Shown: positions 54,629-63,788, numbered from the stretch's first letter. The stretch is 64,000 bases of DNA from Luteibacter mycovicinus (GCF_000745235.1 NZ_JQNL01000001.1:3404001-3468000), one strand, 5' to 3'. The notes: generated by a model not told the origin, from the sequence alone. Numbers and translations are program-made.

Positions 54629-56476
54629 TCAATGGGCGAGTTGTTGCAACGCGGGGGCATCCAGCCGCAACACCGGATAAGCACCCACCTTCTGAACCGT
54701 GTACCACGGGCTGCGCTCGTAGAAGAAGGTCAGCCGCGCGCGCGGGCTGGCGGCAAACGCCGCATCGCTTTTCACCTTCGCGTCGAACTCCGCCTTCAGT
54801 GAAGGATTCTCCGCCAGCATCTTCCTCGCCAGGGCCTCGAGCACACGAGGCTCGCCGTATTCCTTCTGCTCGAAGATCCCGTTGAGATAGCCCCAGCGCA
54901 GCACCGAGTCGGGCGCACGCGCATCCAGAAGGTTCAGCGCGAGCACCGCATCGACGTTATCCGCGCGGACAATCACGGTACCCGGGGGTAACTCGACGGT
55001 TTCCTTCGCTGGCGTCACCACGACGTCCTTCAACATGTGATGACCCTCGAACGGCTTATCCGCCCACTTCGGCTGCGTGAGCTCGTCGCGCGTCACGGCG
55101 ACCTTCGTCGCGGCGGTCGTCCGCGTATAAGGGATGCCCTGCGCATCCAGCCGCTCGATGATGTCGGTCCACTGCGGCGGAATCGCCCATGCGGCAGGGA
55201 TCGGTGCCGAGACATCCGGCAGCAGATCGTTCCAGCTCTGGATGTCGTAGGTCTTGTTGGTCTTCGGGTCGTACTGGACCCAGAGGTCGCCGGAGATGTC
55301 GCTCTTTGTCTGGGTGAACGCGTAACCCTTAAGCTGGAACGGTTTCGGCGTCGGGTCGAGCTTGAACGTGACCGGCAACGAGGCACCCGGCTGCGCGGAA
55401 AGTGACGACGCCCAGCGATCCGCATCCTTCGACGCCTGCAGCAACGCGGCAGGATCGGCGTTGATCACCTCGAACATGCTGCGCACGACGTCGTACGTCG
55501 CGCGCACGCGAACTTCGTATGACTTCAGCATGTGCGTTTCGATCAGCAACCCGGCGCGATTGCGAATCGCCGCATAGCCGGTGGAGAAGCGCGGACCCGA
55601 GCCGAAGTTTTCGATGCCCTTGGTGATATCGCGCCCGTCGCGGAACTCGAGGTAGGGCGAAGCCAGATGACCGAGCTTTTCATAGCGCGGCATCGTCTGA
55701 CCGGCAAAGGCCTTCGCTTGCCAGGCGGCGATCGACGGTGGCAGCTTATGTGCATCCTCCGCGTACCACGTGAGGTCGTACTGATAGTCCGCGCCATCCG
55801 TCGTATGGATGTCGATGAGCAGGTCGGGCTTCCATGCGTTCCACAGTGTCAGCCACGCGCGGGTTTCCGGCGCGTCGGCCTTGACGTAGTCGCGGTTGAG
55901 ATTGAGGTACTGCGACTGGCCACGGAAACCCATTTCCTCGGGACCGTTCTGGTTGATGCGGAAGTACGGGCCGGAGTTCTCGTGCCCGTCCACGCTGTAC
56001 ACCGGGATGTAAACCAGCACGGCGTGATCGAGCAGATGGGGCAGGCGGCCCATGGTGGCGAAGTCGCGCAGCAGCATCAGCCCCGCGTCCTTGCCTTCGA
56101 TCTCGCCCGGGTGGATGCCCGCCTGCAGCAGCACGATGGGCTTGCCCGCGGCGCGGGCGCGCTCGGGTGTGAGATCGCCGTCCTTGCCGGCGATGACCAC
56201 GGTCATCGGGCGGCCTTCGGGCGTGGTACCGAACGTCTCCAGACGGATCGTGTCCGGCGCGGCGCGGGCCAGCCGGCGCAGGAACGCCTGCGTCTCCGCA
56301 TACGATGGCGTGGTGCGGAACGAGGACGCTTCGGCGGGCGTGGTCCAGGTGTCTTTCGCGTGGATCGTCATCGGGGTCACCGCGATCAGGGCGAGGAGAA
56401 GTCGTGCTTGAAGCGTCACGGTCAGGCCAGCCTTCGGAAAGGGAATCGGGTCATTGTGTGATTTTTTCCGCGCCAC
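54629..56476 (-). CDS. Secreted M14-family zinc carboxypeptidase
   Basis: A metallopeptidase of up to 615 residues. After the export signal (TLQARLLLALIAVTPMTIHA) the M14 domain shows LLQAGIHPGEIEGKDAG (zinc His and Glu), YLNLNRDYVKADAPETRAW (substrate Arg), LLIDIHTTDGADYQYD (third zinc His) and GLLIETHMLKSYEVRV; the catalytic Glu is expected here or just after. The C-terminal 250 residues are not a known catalytic domain. ATG 56476 gives an unusual 18-residue charged leader; GTG 56419 would start directly at the signal peptide and is plausible. Confidence 0.87.
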   Translation of the reverse strand: MARKKSHNDPIPFPKAGLTVTLQARLLLALIAVTPMTIHAKDTWTTPAEASSFRTTPSYAETQAFLRRLARAAPDTIRLETFGTTPEGRPMTVVIAGKDGDLTPERARAAGKPIVLLQAGIHPGEIEGKDAGLMLLRDFATMGRLPHLLDHAVLVYIPVYSVDGHENSGPYFRINQNGPEEMGFRGQSQYLNLNRDYVKADAPETRAWLTLWNAWKPDLLIDIHTTDGADYQYDLTWYAEDAHKLPPSIAAWQAKAFAGQTMPRYEKLGHLASPYLEFRDGRDITKGIENFGSGPRFSTGYAAIRNRAGLLIETHMLKSYEVRVRATYDVVRSMFEVINADPAALLQASKDADRWASSLSAQPGASLPVTFKLDPTPKPFQLKGYAFTQTKSDISGDLWVQYDPKTNKTYDIQSWNDLLPDVSAPIPAAWAIPPQWTDIIERLDAQGIPYTRTTAATKVAVTRDELTQPKWADKPFEGHHMLKDVVVTPAKETVELPPGTVIVRADNVDAVLALNLLDARAPDSVLRWGYLNGIFEQKEYGEPRVLEALARKMLAENPSLKAEFDAKVKSDAAFAASPRARLTFFYERSPWYTVQKVGAYPVLRLDAPALQQLAH

Positions 56477-56505
56477 GGCGAATCATGGGGGAAAGAGGAG
56501 GCGTC

Positions 56506-57021
56506 ATGGCGGATCAGGCGAGGCGGCGCGAGTGTGAGGCGCTGCTCCACACCCATCGGAAAATCCTGTTCAAGGTCGCGGCGGTGTACGCCCGCGGCGA
56601 GGAGGACCGGCGCGACCTCGCTCAGGAGATCGCGTTGCAGGTCTGGCGCTCGTTCGCCAGCTATGACGTCGCCCGCCCGTTTTCCACGTGGATGTATCGC
56701 GTGGCGCTCAACGTCGGACTTTCGCATGCCCGGCGCGAACGCGAGCGGCACCAGCCGCTGGACGAAGCGCTGATCGACACCCTGGATGGCGGTACCCCCA
56801 TCGATGAGCCGGACGAGCGGCTCGCGCTGCTGGCCAGGGCCATCGAAGCACTCGCGCCACTCGACCGGGCGCTGGCCATGCTTTACCTCGACGAGCTGCC
56901 GCATGCCGAGATCGCGGCGGTGCTGGGTATCGGCGAGTCCAACGTCGGCACGCGTATCGCGCGCCTGAAGCAACGCCTGCGCCGGGATATGACCGGCCGG
57001 GCATCCACGAGAGGAAGTTGA
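56506..57021 (+). CDS. ECF-type RNA polymerase sigma factor
   Basis: A 171-residue sigma-70 family factor. Region 2 reads RRDLAQEIALQVWRSFASYD with FSTWMYRVALNVG; region 4 reads LDRALAMLYLDELPHAEIAA and GIGESNVGTRIARLKQRL. The start ATG 56506 follows AGAGGAGG at ideal spacing; ATG 56485 is less likely. The stop overlaps the next gene's leader, which encodes a four-helix membrane protein that could be its anti-sigma factor. It is divergent from the M14 peptidase gene by about 30 bases. Confidence 0.92.
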   Translation: MADQARRRECEALLHTHRKILFKVAAVYARGEEDRRDLAQEIALQVWRSFASYDVARPFSTWMYRVALNVGLSHARRERERHQPLDEALIDTLDGGTPIDEPDERLALLARAIEALAPLDRALAMLYLDELPHAEIAAVLGIGESNVGTRIARLKQRLRRDMTGRASTRGS

Positions 57022-57023
57022 TC

Positions 57024-57632
57024 ATGGAACTCGACGAACTGAAGGCGGGATGGGCGGAGCTCGACCGGCGGCTGGACCGGATCGAGGCGGCCGTCGTGGT
57101 GTCGGGCCCGCGCCGAGGCGTGAAGTCGGAACTGCGCGCGCTCGTGGCCTGGCAGCTGATACAGCTGATCGCGGGCCTGATGCTGGCGGTAGCGGCCGGG
57201 TCGTTCTGGGTCGATCACCGGGCGCAGCCGAGCCTTCTGGTGACCGGCGTTCTGCTGCATCTTTATGGCGTCGCCATGATCGTCGCCGCCGTCCGCAATC
57301 TCGTCCTCGTAGCCCGGGTGGACGAGGACTCGCCCGTGCTGACGCTGCAGGCGCGGATCGCCGACCTGCGGGCGTGGCGCATCCGCGAGGGCCGCTGGTT
57401 CGGTGTGGTCGGGTGTTTCATGTGGGTCGCGATGGTGATCTGGGCGTTTGGCTTGCTGGGCGTGGATGTGGTGGCGGCGAATCCGGCCTTCGTCGGCTTG
57501 CAGCTGATCACGGCGGTGGTATGCCTCGGCGTCTTCATCGTGGTCTCGCGACTGGACGGAAAGCCGGAAGGTTCCGCGGTACGGCGGGCGCAGGAGCGGC
57601 TGGACGAGATCGAGCGGTTTCGTTTGGGGTGA
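57024..57632 (+). CDS. Four-helix membrane protein, possible anti-sigma partner
   Basis: A 202-residue protein that I do not recognise as a named family. A charged N-terminal segment (ELDELKAGWAELDRRLDRIE) of about 40 residues is followed by four hydrophobic helices (about 44-64, 72-97, 128-148, 155-176) and a charged C-terminal helix ending RAQERLDEIERFRLG. It sits 2 bases after the sigma factor stop, with GAGGAAG upstream of ATG 57024. The position and cytoplasmic N-terminal helix fit an anti-sigma factor, but the usual zinc motif is absent. Confidence 0.7.
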   Translation: MELDELKAGWAELDRRLDRIEAAVVVSGPRRGVKSELRALVAWQLIQLIAGLMLAVAAGSFWVDHRAQPSLLVTGVLLHLYGVAMIVAAVRNLVLVARVDEDSPVLTLQARIADLRAWRIREGRWFGVVGCFMWVAMVIWAFGLLGVDVVAANPAFVGLQLITAVVCLGVFIVVSRLDGKPEGSAVRRAQERLDEIERFRLG

Positions 57633-57664
57633 CCGGGTCGCGACCCGGGCAAGGACAACGGATC

Positions 57665-57698
57665 CATAAGCTGGCGCTAAGCCGGGCATAGGGATAAT
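57665..57698 (+). promoter_or_regulatory. Autoregulatory promoter of response regulator 2
   Basis: CATAAG-CTGGC-GCTAAG (57665-57681), 11 bases, then GATAAT (57693-57698), 25 bases before the TTG start. It has the same architecture and near-identical hexamers as 45368-45401 upstream of the paralogous regulator. Confidence 0.6.
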
Positions 57699-57722
57699 TT
57701 GGGCCCATACGGAGGCTCTCCC

Positions 57723-58388
57723 TTGCACATCATCCTCGTCGAAGACGACGCCCAGCTGGGCGATGCCATCCGCCGCGCGCTGGAACGACTGGCCTATACG
57801 ATCAGTTGGTACCGCGACGGCAACGAGGCGCTGTCCGCGCTGCGCGACCACGACGCGGACCTGGTCCTGCTCGATCTGGGACTGCCCGGGCGCGATGGCA
57901 TGGACGTGCTCAGCGAGGCGCGTCGTCTGCGCGTCACCACACCGGTGATCGTCATGTCGGCGCGCGATGCCCTCGATTCGCGCATCCAGGTGCTCGATGC
58001 GGGTGCGGACGATTACCTGATCAAGCCGTTCCATCTCGATGAGCTGGCGGCGCGCATCCGTTCGCTGGCCCGTCGGGTGCGTGGCGCGGCGGTGAACAAA
58101 CTCGAAGCCGGCGCTCTGAGCCTCGACCTGGGCACGTTCGATGTCGTCTGGCACGGCCAGAAGGTGGAGCTGACACGGCGTGAATTCGCGCTGCTGCAGG
58201 CGCTGATGGAGCGGGCGGGCCGGATCGTCCGTCGCGAGTCGCTGGAGACCTCGCTGTATGGGCCGGACAGTGCGATGAGCACCAGCGCACTCGAGGTGCT
58301 CGTGCACTCCCTGCGCCGTAAGCTGAGCCACGAGGCGATCCAGACGGTGCGAGGCTTCGGTTACATGATTCCGCGGGAACCGCTTTGA
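57723..58388 (+). CDS. OmpR-family response regulator 2
   Basis: A 221-residue paralogue of the regulator at 45486, the same length and gapless in alignment. The acidic pocket is EDD (7-9), phospho-acceptor Asp51 is in LVLLDLGLPG, and LIKPFHLDELAARIRS follows; the recognition helix SALEVLVHSLRRKL differs from its paralogue at one residue. TTG 57723 is chosen for GGAGG at 57711-57715 and for alignment with the paralogue. The stop overlaps the kinase start (TTGA). Confidence 0.92.
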   Translation: MHIILVEDDAQLGDAIRRALERLAYTISWYRDGNEALSALRDHDADLVLLDLGLPGRDGMDVLSEARRLRVTTPVIVMSARDALDSRIQVLDAGADDYLIKPFHLDELAARIRSLARRVRGAAVNKLEAGALSLDLGTFDVVWHGQKVELTRREFALLQALMERAGRIVRRESLETSLYGPDSAMSTSALEVLVHSLRRKLSHEAIQTVRGFGYMIPREPL

Positions 58389-59779
58389 CGCCGCTGAGTC
58401 TCCGATCGCGGCTGCTGATCCTGATCGTCATCGTTCTGGCGGCCGTGCTGCTGCCGCTGGGTGTACTCAGCGCCAAGCGCACACTCGAAGAAGTGGACGA
58501 ACTATCGGACGGTCGTCTCGCGCAGGCGGCCCGCACGCTGGAGGTGCTGGTCGGCCGCATCGGTGTGGATCAGTTGCGCAGCCAGCGCGATGCGCGGCTA
58601 CTCGTGCCGAGCGTGTCGAATCATCCGCAGGAACTCACCGTCCAGGGGCGCACGTTCGAATCCGAAGTGGGCTTCCAGGTCTTCGATCATGACGGCCATC
58701 TGCTGCTGGGTACCGAGAATCTCGCCGGGTTGCCCAACACGCACGCCGCCGATGGCGCGTTCGAGGATGTCGAGACCGGGCATCACGAGTGGCGTGTGTT
58801 CACGCTGATCATGGAAAACGAAGACATCACGATCCGTGCCGGCGAGCGCTACGACAGCCGTCACGAGATTACCCGCGCGCTGTGGATCGAGCACGGGTTG
58901 CCCACGTTGCTCGGTCTGCCGCTGCTGGCGATTCTGGTGGGCTGGGCCATCCGTCGCGGTCTGGGACCGCTGGAGGCGTTGGCCAGTGCGCTTGCCCGAC
59001 GCGAACCCGGCAGTCGCGAGCCCATTTACCTGTCCGACGCACCGACCGAACTGCAGCCGGTGCTGACGGCTCTCAACGACCAGATCAGTCGGCTCGAAAG
59101 CGCGCTGGATCGCGAACGCCGCTTCAGTGCGGACGTGGCGCACGAACTGCGTACGCCACTCGCCTCGACCATGATCAACCTCGAGGATGCGATGGCGTCC
59201 GCACAACCGGACGAGGCTACGCGGTCCGCGCTGGAGGCCGCACGCGCCTGTCTGGTCTCGCTGGCCCGGCGCACGGAGCAGCTGCTGGCGCTGGCGCGCT
59301 TGGAAGTGGGTGCCGCATCCGGCCCGCGCAGTCGCGTGGATCTCGGAGAACTGGCCCTCGAGGTGATCGATGAACTGGCGCCCCTGGTCGGCAAGGGCAG
59401 TGTCGAGATGAGTGTCCGCGAACTGCCCGACCACCTGTTCGTCGAGGGCTACGGCGTCGCTCTGGGCGCCCTGCTGCGTAACCTGCTGGAGAATGCCTTC
59501 CGCCATGTGCCGCAGGGCGGTCATGTGGAACTGGCCATCGGTTCGGTGGACGGCATGGCGCGGATCGAGGTGGTCGACGATGGCCCCGGCATCCCGCCGG
59601 ACCGCCGCGCGGCCATGTTCACCCGTTTCCAGCGGGGCGTGGACACCCACGGCGAGGGCTATGGCCTGGGCCTGTCGATCGTGCAGCGCGCCGCCGAACT
59701 CCATGGTGCGTCCATCGAACTGCTCGATCGCCATGGCGGGTCAGGCCTGCGCGTCGTTGTGACGCTGCCGGCGGTCTGA
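58385..59779 (+). CDS. Sensor histidine kinase 2
   Basis: A 464-residue kinase paralogous to the one at 46148. TM1 (about 9-28), periplasmic sensor (about 30-170), TM2 (about 172-188), HAMP, HisKA with His253 in FSADVAHELRTPLAS, HATPase with NLLENAFRHVP, VDDGPGIPPDRRAAMF and GYGLGLSIVQRAAELHGAS. Catalytic parts are close to kinase 1, while the periplasmic domains diverge but keep ALWIEH and AGERYDSR just before TM2. The start is TTG, overlapping the regulator's stop. Confidence 0.92.
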   Translation: MTPLSLRSRLLILIVIVLAAVLLPLGVLSAKRTLEEVDELSDGRLAQAARTLEVLVGRIGVDQLRSQRDARLLVPSVSNHPQELTVQGRTFESEVGFQVFDHDGHLLLGTENLAGLPNTHAADGAFEDVETGHHEWRVFTLIMENEDITIRAGERYDSRHEITRALWIEHGLPTLLGLPLLAILVGWAIRRGLGPLEALASALARREPGSREPIYLSDAPTELQPVLTALNDQISRLESALDRERRFSADVAHELRTPLASTMINLEDAMASAQPDEATRSALEAARACLVSLARRTEQLLALARLEVGAASGPRSRVDLGELALEVIDELAPLVGKGSVEMSVRELPDHLFVEGYGVALGALLRNLLENAFRHVPQGGHVELAIGSVDGMARIEVVDDGPGIPPDRRAAMFTRFQRGVDTHGEGYGLGLSIVQRAAELHGASIELLDRHGGSGLRVVVTLPAV

Positions 59780-59853
59780 CCGACAGGAAGTCCGTGCAAT
59801 TCTGCTAACAAACCCCGGCGCATACTCGTAGCCCCTGTCCAAGGAGCGCTCCG

Positions 59854-60372
59854 ATGAAGAACCCGCAAGCGACCAAAAACCTTCGCAAGGCCGACCTGCG
59901 CACGCCCAACGGTCTGGGTGCCGACGCGACACGTGACATCGCCGCCGAGGTGAATGCCCTGCTGGCGGATACCTTCGCGCTGTACCTGAAGACGAAGAAT
60001 TTCCACTGGCACATGTCCGGCCCGCGTTTCCGCGACCTGCACCTGCTGCTGGACGAGCAGGGCGAGCAGATCTTCGCCATGACGGACGATCTTGCCGAGC
60101 GCGTGCGCAAGCTCGGCGGCACCACGCTGCATTCGATCGGGCACATCGCTCGTCTGCAACGTCTGTCCGACAACGACGCCGACTTCGTCACGCCGCAGGA
60201 CATGCTGGCCGAGTTGCGTGAGGACAATCAGCGCCTCACGGGCTTCATGCGTGAGACGCATGCGCTGTGCGACGAATACAACGACGTCGCCACGGCCAGC
60301 CTGATCGAAAACTGGATCGACCAGACGGAACGTCGCGTGTGGTTCCTCTTTGAGGCGGCGCGCGAGAGCTGA
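59854..60372 (+). CDS. dps: Dps-family ferritin-like DNA-protection protein
   Basis: A 172-residue subunit of the 12-mer that oxidises and stores iron, protecting DNA from peroxide. The inter-subunit ferroxidase ligands are visible in KTKNFHWHMSGPRFRDLHLL and LDEQGEQIF (His, Asp, Glu). The Lys-rich N-terminus (MKNPQATKNLRKADLR) could bind DNA. The final helix is ENWIDQTERRVWFLFEA. It follows kinase 2 by 74 bases; CAAGGAGCG precedes the start. Its stop lies at the edge of a large inverted repeat. Confidence 0.92.
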   Translation: MKNPQATKNLRKADLRTPNGLGADATRDIAAEVNALLADTFALYLKTKNFHWHMSGPRFRDLHLLLDEQGEQIFAMTDDLAERVRKLGGTTLHSIGHIARLQRLSDNDADFVTPQDMLAELREDNQRLTGFMRETHALCDEYNDVATASLIENWIDQTERRVWFLFEAARES

Positions 60373-61214
60373 GGGCTCGGCTTTGCCATCGCGTTTGGCT
60401 TTGTCGCGGTGTGTCGTGTCGCGTTGGAGAGCCGGCGGGGGTGACCCTCGAGGCCACGCCTTCGGCGACCCCTCAAGGAAGGGCCGCTACCGCGGCCGTG
60501 TATCAATGGCCTTCGGCCGGGTCGGGCTCCGACTGGGGGTTTTCGAGTCGGCTGTCCCTGCCTCCCCGAAAACGGCCGGTCATCCCTGACCGGCCCCGCT
60601 TCGCGGCCTTGTCCAGTCGAAGCCCTCGCCTGCGGCTACCGGCCGCGAGGGTCACCCCCGCCGTCTCTTTGGTGTACCGAGGAGGGTTGGTGGTCGAGCG
60701 GGGTGTGGCTTCTTCGCTTCGTTGGCTTTTCGCGCGCAGGGCGCGCTCCTACAGGTCGCCATGTATCCCACTATTGCGGTCGCCGTGCGGTAGGAGCGAA
60801 CCCTGTTCGCGAACCCTCAGCCCGGCTAAGGCGAACGAGGCCATCCGAAACAGGCAAGCGAGCGTTCCCAGCCAACGAAGCGCACCGCCGCTCGACCCCA
60901 CGCTGCCTCAGTCCTCCAAAGAGCCGGCGGGTGCCACCCTCGCGTCCGGTAGCCGCAGGCGAGGGCTCCGACTGGAAGAGGCCCGCAGGGGGCCGGTCAG
61001 GGATGACCGGCCGTTTTCGGGGAGGCAGGGACAGCCGACTCGAAAACCCCCAGTCGGAGCCCGACCCGGCCGAAGGCCATTGAGATACGGCCGCGGAGCG
61101 GCCTTTCCCTGAGGGGTCGCCGCAGGCGTGGACGCGAGGGTGGCACCCGCCGGCTCTTCAACGCGACACCACACGCCGCGGCAAGCCCAACGCGAAGGCG
61201 ACAGCCGAGCCCTC
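60371..61214. repeat. Large foldback element: about 350-bp inverted arms
   Basis: 60371-60727 and 60870-61214 are imperfect reverse complements over nearly their whole length, sharing GAGGGCTCGG at the outer ends and CGCTTCGTTGGCT at the inner ends. Each arm also holds a local hairpin (GGCCGGTCA/TGACCGGCC, for example 60574-60595). The 142-base centre carries two REP-like motifs. The 937-base gap between the convergent dps and M61 genes has no convincing coding region, and no transposase. Confidence 0.9.
60731..60820. repeat. REP-like motifs in the centre of the foldback element
   Basis: An inverted REP-like motif CGCGCAGGGCGCGCTCCTAC at 60732-60751 and a direct one GTAGGAGCGAACCCTGTTCG at 60792-60811, of the same family as those at 19.9 and 54.6 kb. 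The second has the variant TTCGCGAA core. Confidence 0.75.
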
Positions 61215-61233
61215 AATAACGCCACCAGCGACG

Positions 61234-61281
61234 CAAAAAAAAAAGCCAGCGCGAATGGCGGAACATACGCCGCCATTCGCT
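61234..61281 (-). terminator. Intrinsic terminator of the M61 peptidase gene
   Basis: On the minus strand an 11-bp stem (61270-61280 with 61251-61261) closes an 8-base loop and is followed, after GCTGGC, by about ten T residues. It lies 29 bases beyond the M61 stop codon. Confidence 0.85.
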
Positions 61282-61309
61282 CCGACCCTATGTCTCCCCG
61301 CGCGCCTCG

Positions 61310-63205
61310 TTACTTCTTGGGCGTAGCGATCGCGCCGATCAGGTCCTTGCCCTCACCACGCACGAGATGCGGATACTTCAGCCCCTCGTGGTAATCGACC
61401 TTGATCGTGGCGTAGTCGTCGGTGCTCTTGATCAGGAACTCGATCGGCGTGCTCGTACCCTTCGCCGCGGTCACGGCGTCTTTCAGGACCTGCGCCGAGT
61501 AATCCTTGCCGTTGATCGCGACCAGCTGCACGCCCGGCACGAGACCGGCCTTCGCGGCTACACCGTCCCACTGCGCGTCGGTAACCGAGCCTTTGTCGTT
61601 AACCACGATGCCGAGTGAGTATGCGAGGTTGACCGACTTACGGATCTTTTCCGCCGTCTTCGCGAACGCGGTCGGCTTGTCGTCGTAGACGAGTTTCCAG
61701 CCACCGCCCTCGATGCCGTGCTCGGGCAGGGTGTCGCCCGTGTAATCGAGGCGCTGGCGCAGGAAGCTCGCCCAGTCGAACGGCTGGATGCCGTTGAGTG
61801 TCGAGACGACGTCCTCGAACGTATAGGTTTTCGGCGTGTAGCTGCCGTTGTCCATGCCGTAGAAGGCCTTCGCGAATTCGTCCAGCGTGTGCTTGCCGCC
61901 GGACAGGTCGCGCATCTTCGTATCGACGTCCAGCCAGAGCAGCTGGCCTTCCGGATAGTAGTCCGAGCTGCGACGCAGATTGCCCCAGCCCGGGCTGCCG
62001 CCACGCGAGGACAGCGGGATGCCGTCGGCCGTGTCCTGCAGCGAGCGCCACGAACGGCCCGTGCGTGCGGACATGTCGGCGGCGATACCCGCCAGCGAGT
62101 CACGCCACTGGTCGGTGGTCCAGATGCCCGAGCGGGCGGTCAGCACGCCGGCCCAGTAGTCGGTCAGCCCTTCGTAGACCCAGAGCAGGTCGTCCTGCAT
62201 GGGCTCGGCGAAGGTCGGCGTCCACAGGTCCGCCGGACGACGGAACTTGCCGTTCCACGAATGGATGTACTCGTGCGGAAGGAGGGTGCCCGCGGCCACG
62301 TTGACGTCGGCGTCGGTGAGGAAGTTGGCGAAGAGGCGATCGTCGCTGGACTGGTGGTGCTCGAGCCCGAAATGGCCCGTGTGATCCGAGGTCACCAGCA
62401 GGAAGTCGTAATGACCGTAGTGGTGCGCACCGAACAGTTTGTTGGCCTGCACGATGAGGTTACGCTGTACCTCGATCTGCTTGTCGGTGGCCTTGACGCC
62501 CGCGGCGGTATCGCCGGTGATGTCGAGGTGCACCTGCGTTTCCTGGCCCGGAGCGAGGTCGATCCGGTTGAAGTACTTGCCGCTCATGACCGGCGAGTCG
62601 ACCAGGTTCTCGTAGCTCACGGTCTTGAAACTGACCGTGTTGCCGCTCTGAGACGCGGTCTCCAGTGCGGATGCGTACTTCCAGCCGGCAGGCAGGGTCA
62701 CGCTCGGATCGACCTTGATCTGGCTGGCGTAGTAGCCGGCCGGATAGAACGACACTTCATTGAAGGAGAGCGGCACGTAGTTCGGCGTCGCCGGGGCGAG
62801 ATAAACGAACGAAAGCTCGAGCTTGTCGGTGCCTTCGGGTACGTCGACGTGGAAGGCATACATTTCCTGCAGGTCGCGACGCCACGGGATCTTCTTGCCG
62901 TTGGCGGTGACCTGGATGCCGGCGACGTTGGACAACGGGCCCGAAGGGCCGTGCACGCCCGGGATCCACTTCGGGTAGTGCAGCACCACGTGTCCGGCGG
63001 TCACCGGGATGGTTTCCTTCACCCGGAAGATGTTCTTCGCGGCGTCGGACAGGTCGACGTTGAGCGTGAGATTGCCGGCGTAAGGTTTGTCCACGGCGGC
63101 GGGAATGGGTGGCGAAACGGCCGGGGCTGCGGATGCGGCGGCGGAGATAGCCATCGCCGACAAGACGGCGGCGGCGAGGGTGGCACGACGAAGCGGCAGG
63201 CGCAT
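61310..63205 (-). CDS. M61-family glycyl aminopeptidase-like metallopeptidase
   Basis: A 631-residue exported zinc peptidase. The signal peptide (MRLPLRRATLAAAVLSAMAI to SAAPA) is followed by an N-terminal beta domain, the M61 catalytic domain with zinc site LLPHEYIHSWNGKFRRP and the downstream LWVYEGLTDYWAGVLTARSG, and a C-terminal PDZ domain (about 530-610, GIVVNDKGSVTDAQWDGVAA). ATG 63205 starts the signal peptide. It resembles the Sphingomonas glycyl aminopeptidase. The gene stands alone. Confidence 0.92.
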   Translation of the reverse strand: MRLPLRRATLAAAVLSAMAISAAASAAPAVSPPIPAAVDKPYAGNLTLNVDLSDAAKNIFRVKETIPVTAGHVVLHYPKWIPGVHGPSGPLSNVAGIQVTANGKKIPWRRDLQEMYAFHVDVPEGTDKLELSFVYLAPATPNYVPLSFNEVSFYPAGYYASQIKVDPSVTLPAGWKYASALETASQSGNTVSFKTVSYENLVDSPVMSGKYFNRIDLAPGQETQVHLDITGDTAAGVKATDKQIEVQRNLIVQANKLFGAHHYGHYDFLLVTSDHTGHFGLEHHQSSDDRLFANFLTDADVNVAAGTLLPHEYIHSWNGKFRRPADLWTPTFAEPMQDDLLWVYEGLTDYWAGVLTARSGIWTTDQWRDSLAGIAADMSARTGRSWRSLQDTADGIPLSSRGGSPGWGNLRRSSDYYPEGQLLWLDVDTKMRDLSGGKHTLDEFAKAFYGMDNGSYTPKTYTFEDVVSTLNGIQPFDWASFLRQRLDYTGDTLPEHGIEGGGWKLVYDDKPTAFAKTAEKIRKSVNLAYSLGIVVNDKGSVTDAQWDGVAAKAGLVPGVQLVAINGKDYSAQVLKDAVTAAKGTSTPIEFLIKSTDDYATIKVDYHEGLKYPHLVRGEGKDLIGAIATPKK

Positions 63206-63344
63206 GGCTCTGGGTTCCCCTTGGCGGACGAGATCGTTGTCGCCCGATAGTCGGGGCCGCGTCCCGGAGCGACCTGTGCCAAAGGTCATACCTGTTTTAA
63301 ACGGGGTACTTCGCCCACCGCTCAGCCGCGGCTAGCATGGCGCC

Positions 63345-63788
63345 ATGAAAGCATCGACCCTGCGCCGCATCTTCAATGCCTGGCCGCCCTTCCTGTTCGC
63401 CGGCATCCGCGTGGTGAAGATGGACGACTACCGCTACGTCAGGGTGAAGCTCAGGCTTGCCTGGTACAACCGCAATTACGTGCGCACACACTTTGGCGGC
63501 AACCTGTTCTCGATGACCGATCCGTTCTGGATGATCATGGTGCTCAAGTCGCTCGGCAGCGAATACATCGTCTGGGACCAGGCTGGCGAAATCCGCTTCG
63601 TCGCGCCCGGTCGGGAAGATGTCTTCGCGGAGTTCCGTGTCGACGACGCGCTGCTCGATGAGATCCGCGAGATGACCGCCGACGGTGAGAAGCACCTGCG
63701 CTGGTTCGACACCGACATCCGCACCGCGTCGGGCGAGCTGGTCGCTACGGTCCGCAAGCAACTGTACGTGCGCCGCAAGCGGCGCTGA
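63345..63788 (+). CDS. DUF4442 hotdog-fold protein
   Basis: A 147-residue protein recognisable as DUF4442 by FNAWPPFLFAGIRVVKM at the start, RNYVRTHFGGNLFSMTDPFW in the middle and TVRKQLYVRRK at the end. The family has the hotdog fold of acyl-CoA thioesterases, but its substrate is unknown to me. The start follows a short gap after the divergent M61 gene. Confidence 0.85.
   Translation: MKASTLRRIFNAWPPFLFAGIRVVKMDDYRYVRVKLRLAWYNRNYVRTHFGGNLFSMTDPFWMIMVLKSLGSEYIVWDQAGEIRFVAPGREDVFAEFRVDDALLDEIREMTADGEKHLRWFDTDIRTASGELVATVRKQLYVRRKRR

Noticed and set aside
60371..61214. The large inverted repeat as an insertion sequence.
   Set aside because: No frame in the element encodes a transposase, and the arms are far longer than IS terminal repeats. 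Open frames such as 60411-61112 show no family motifs.
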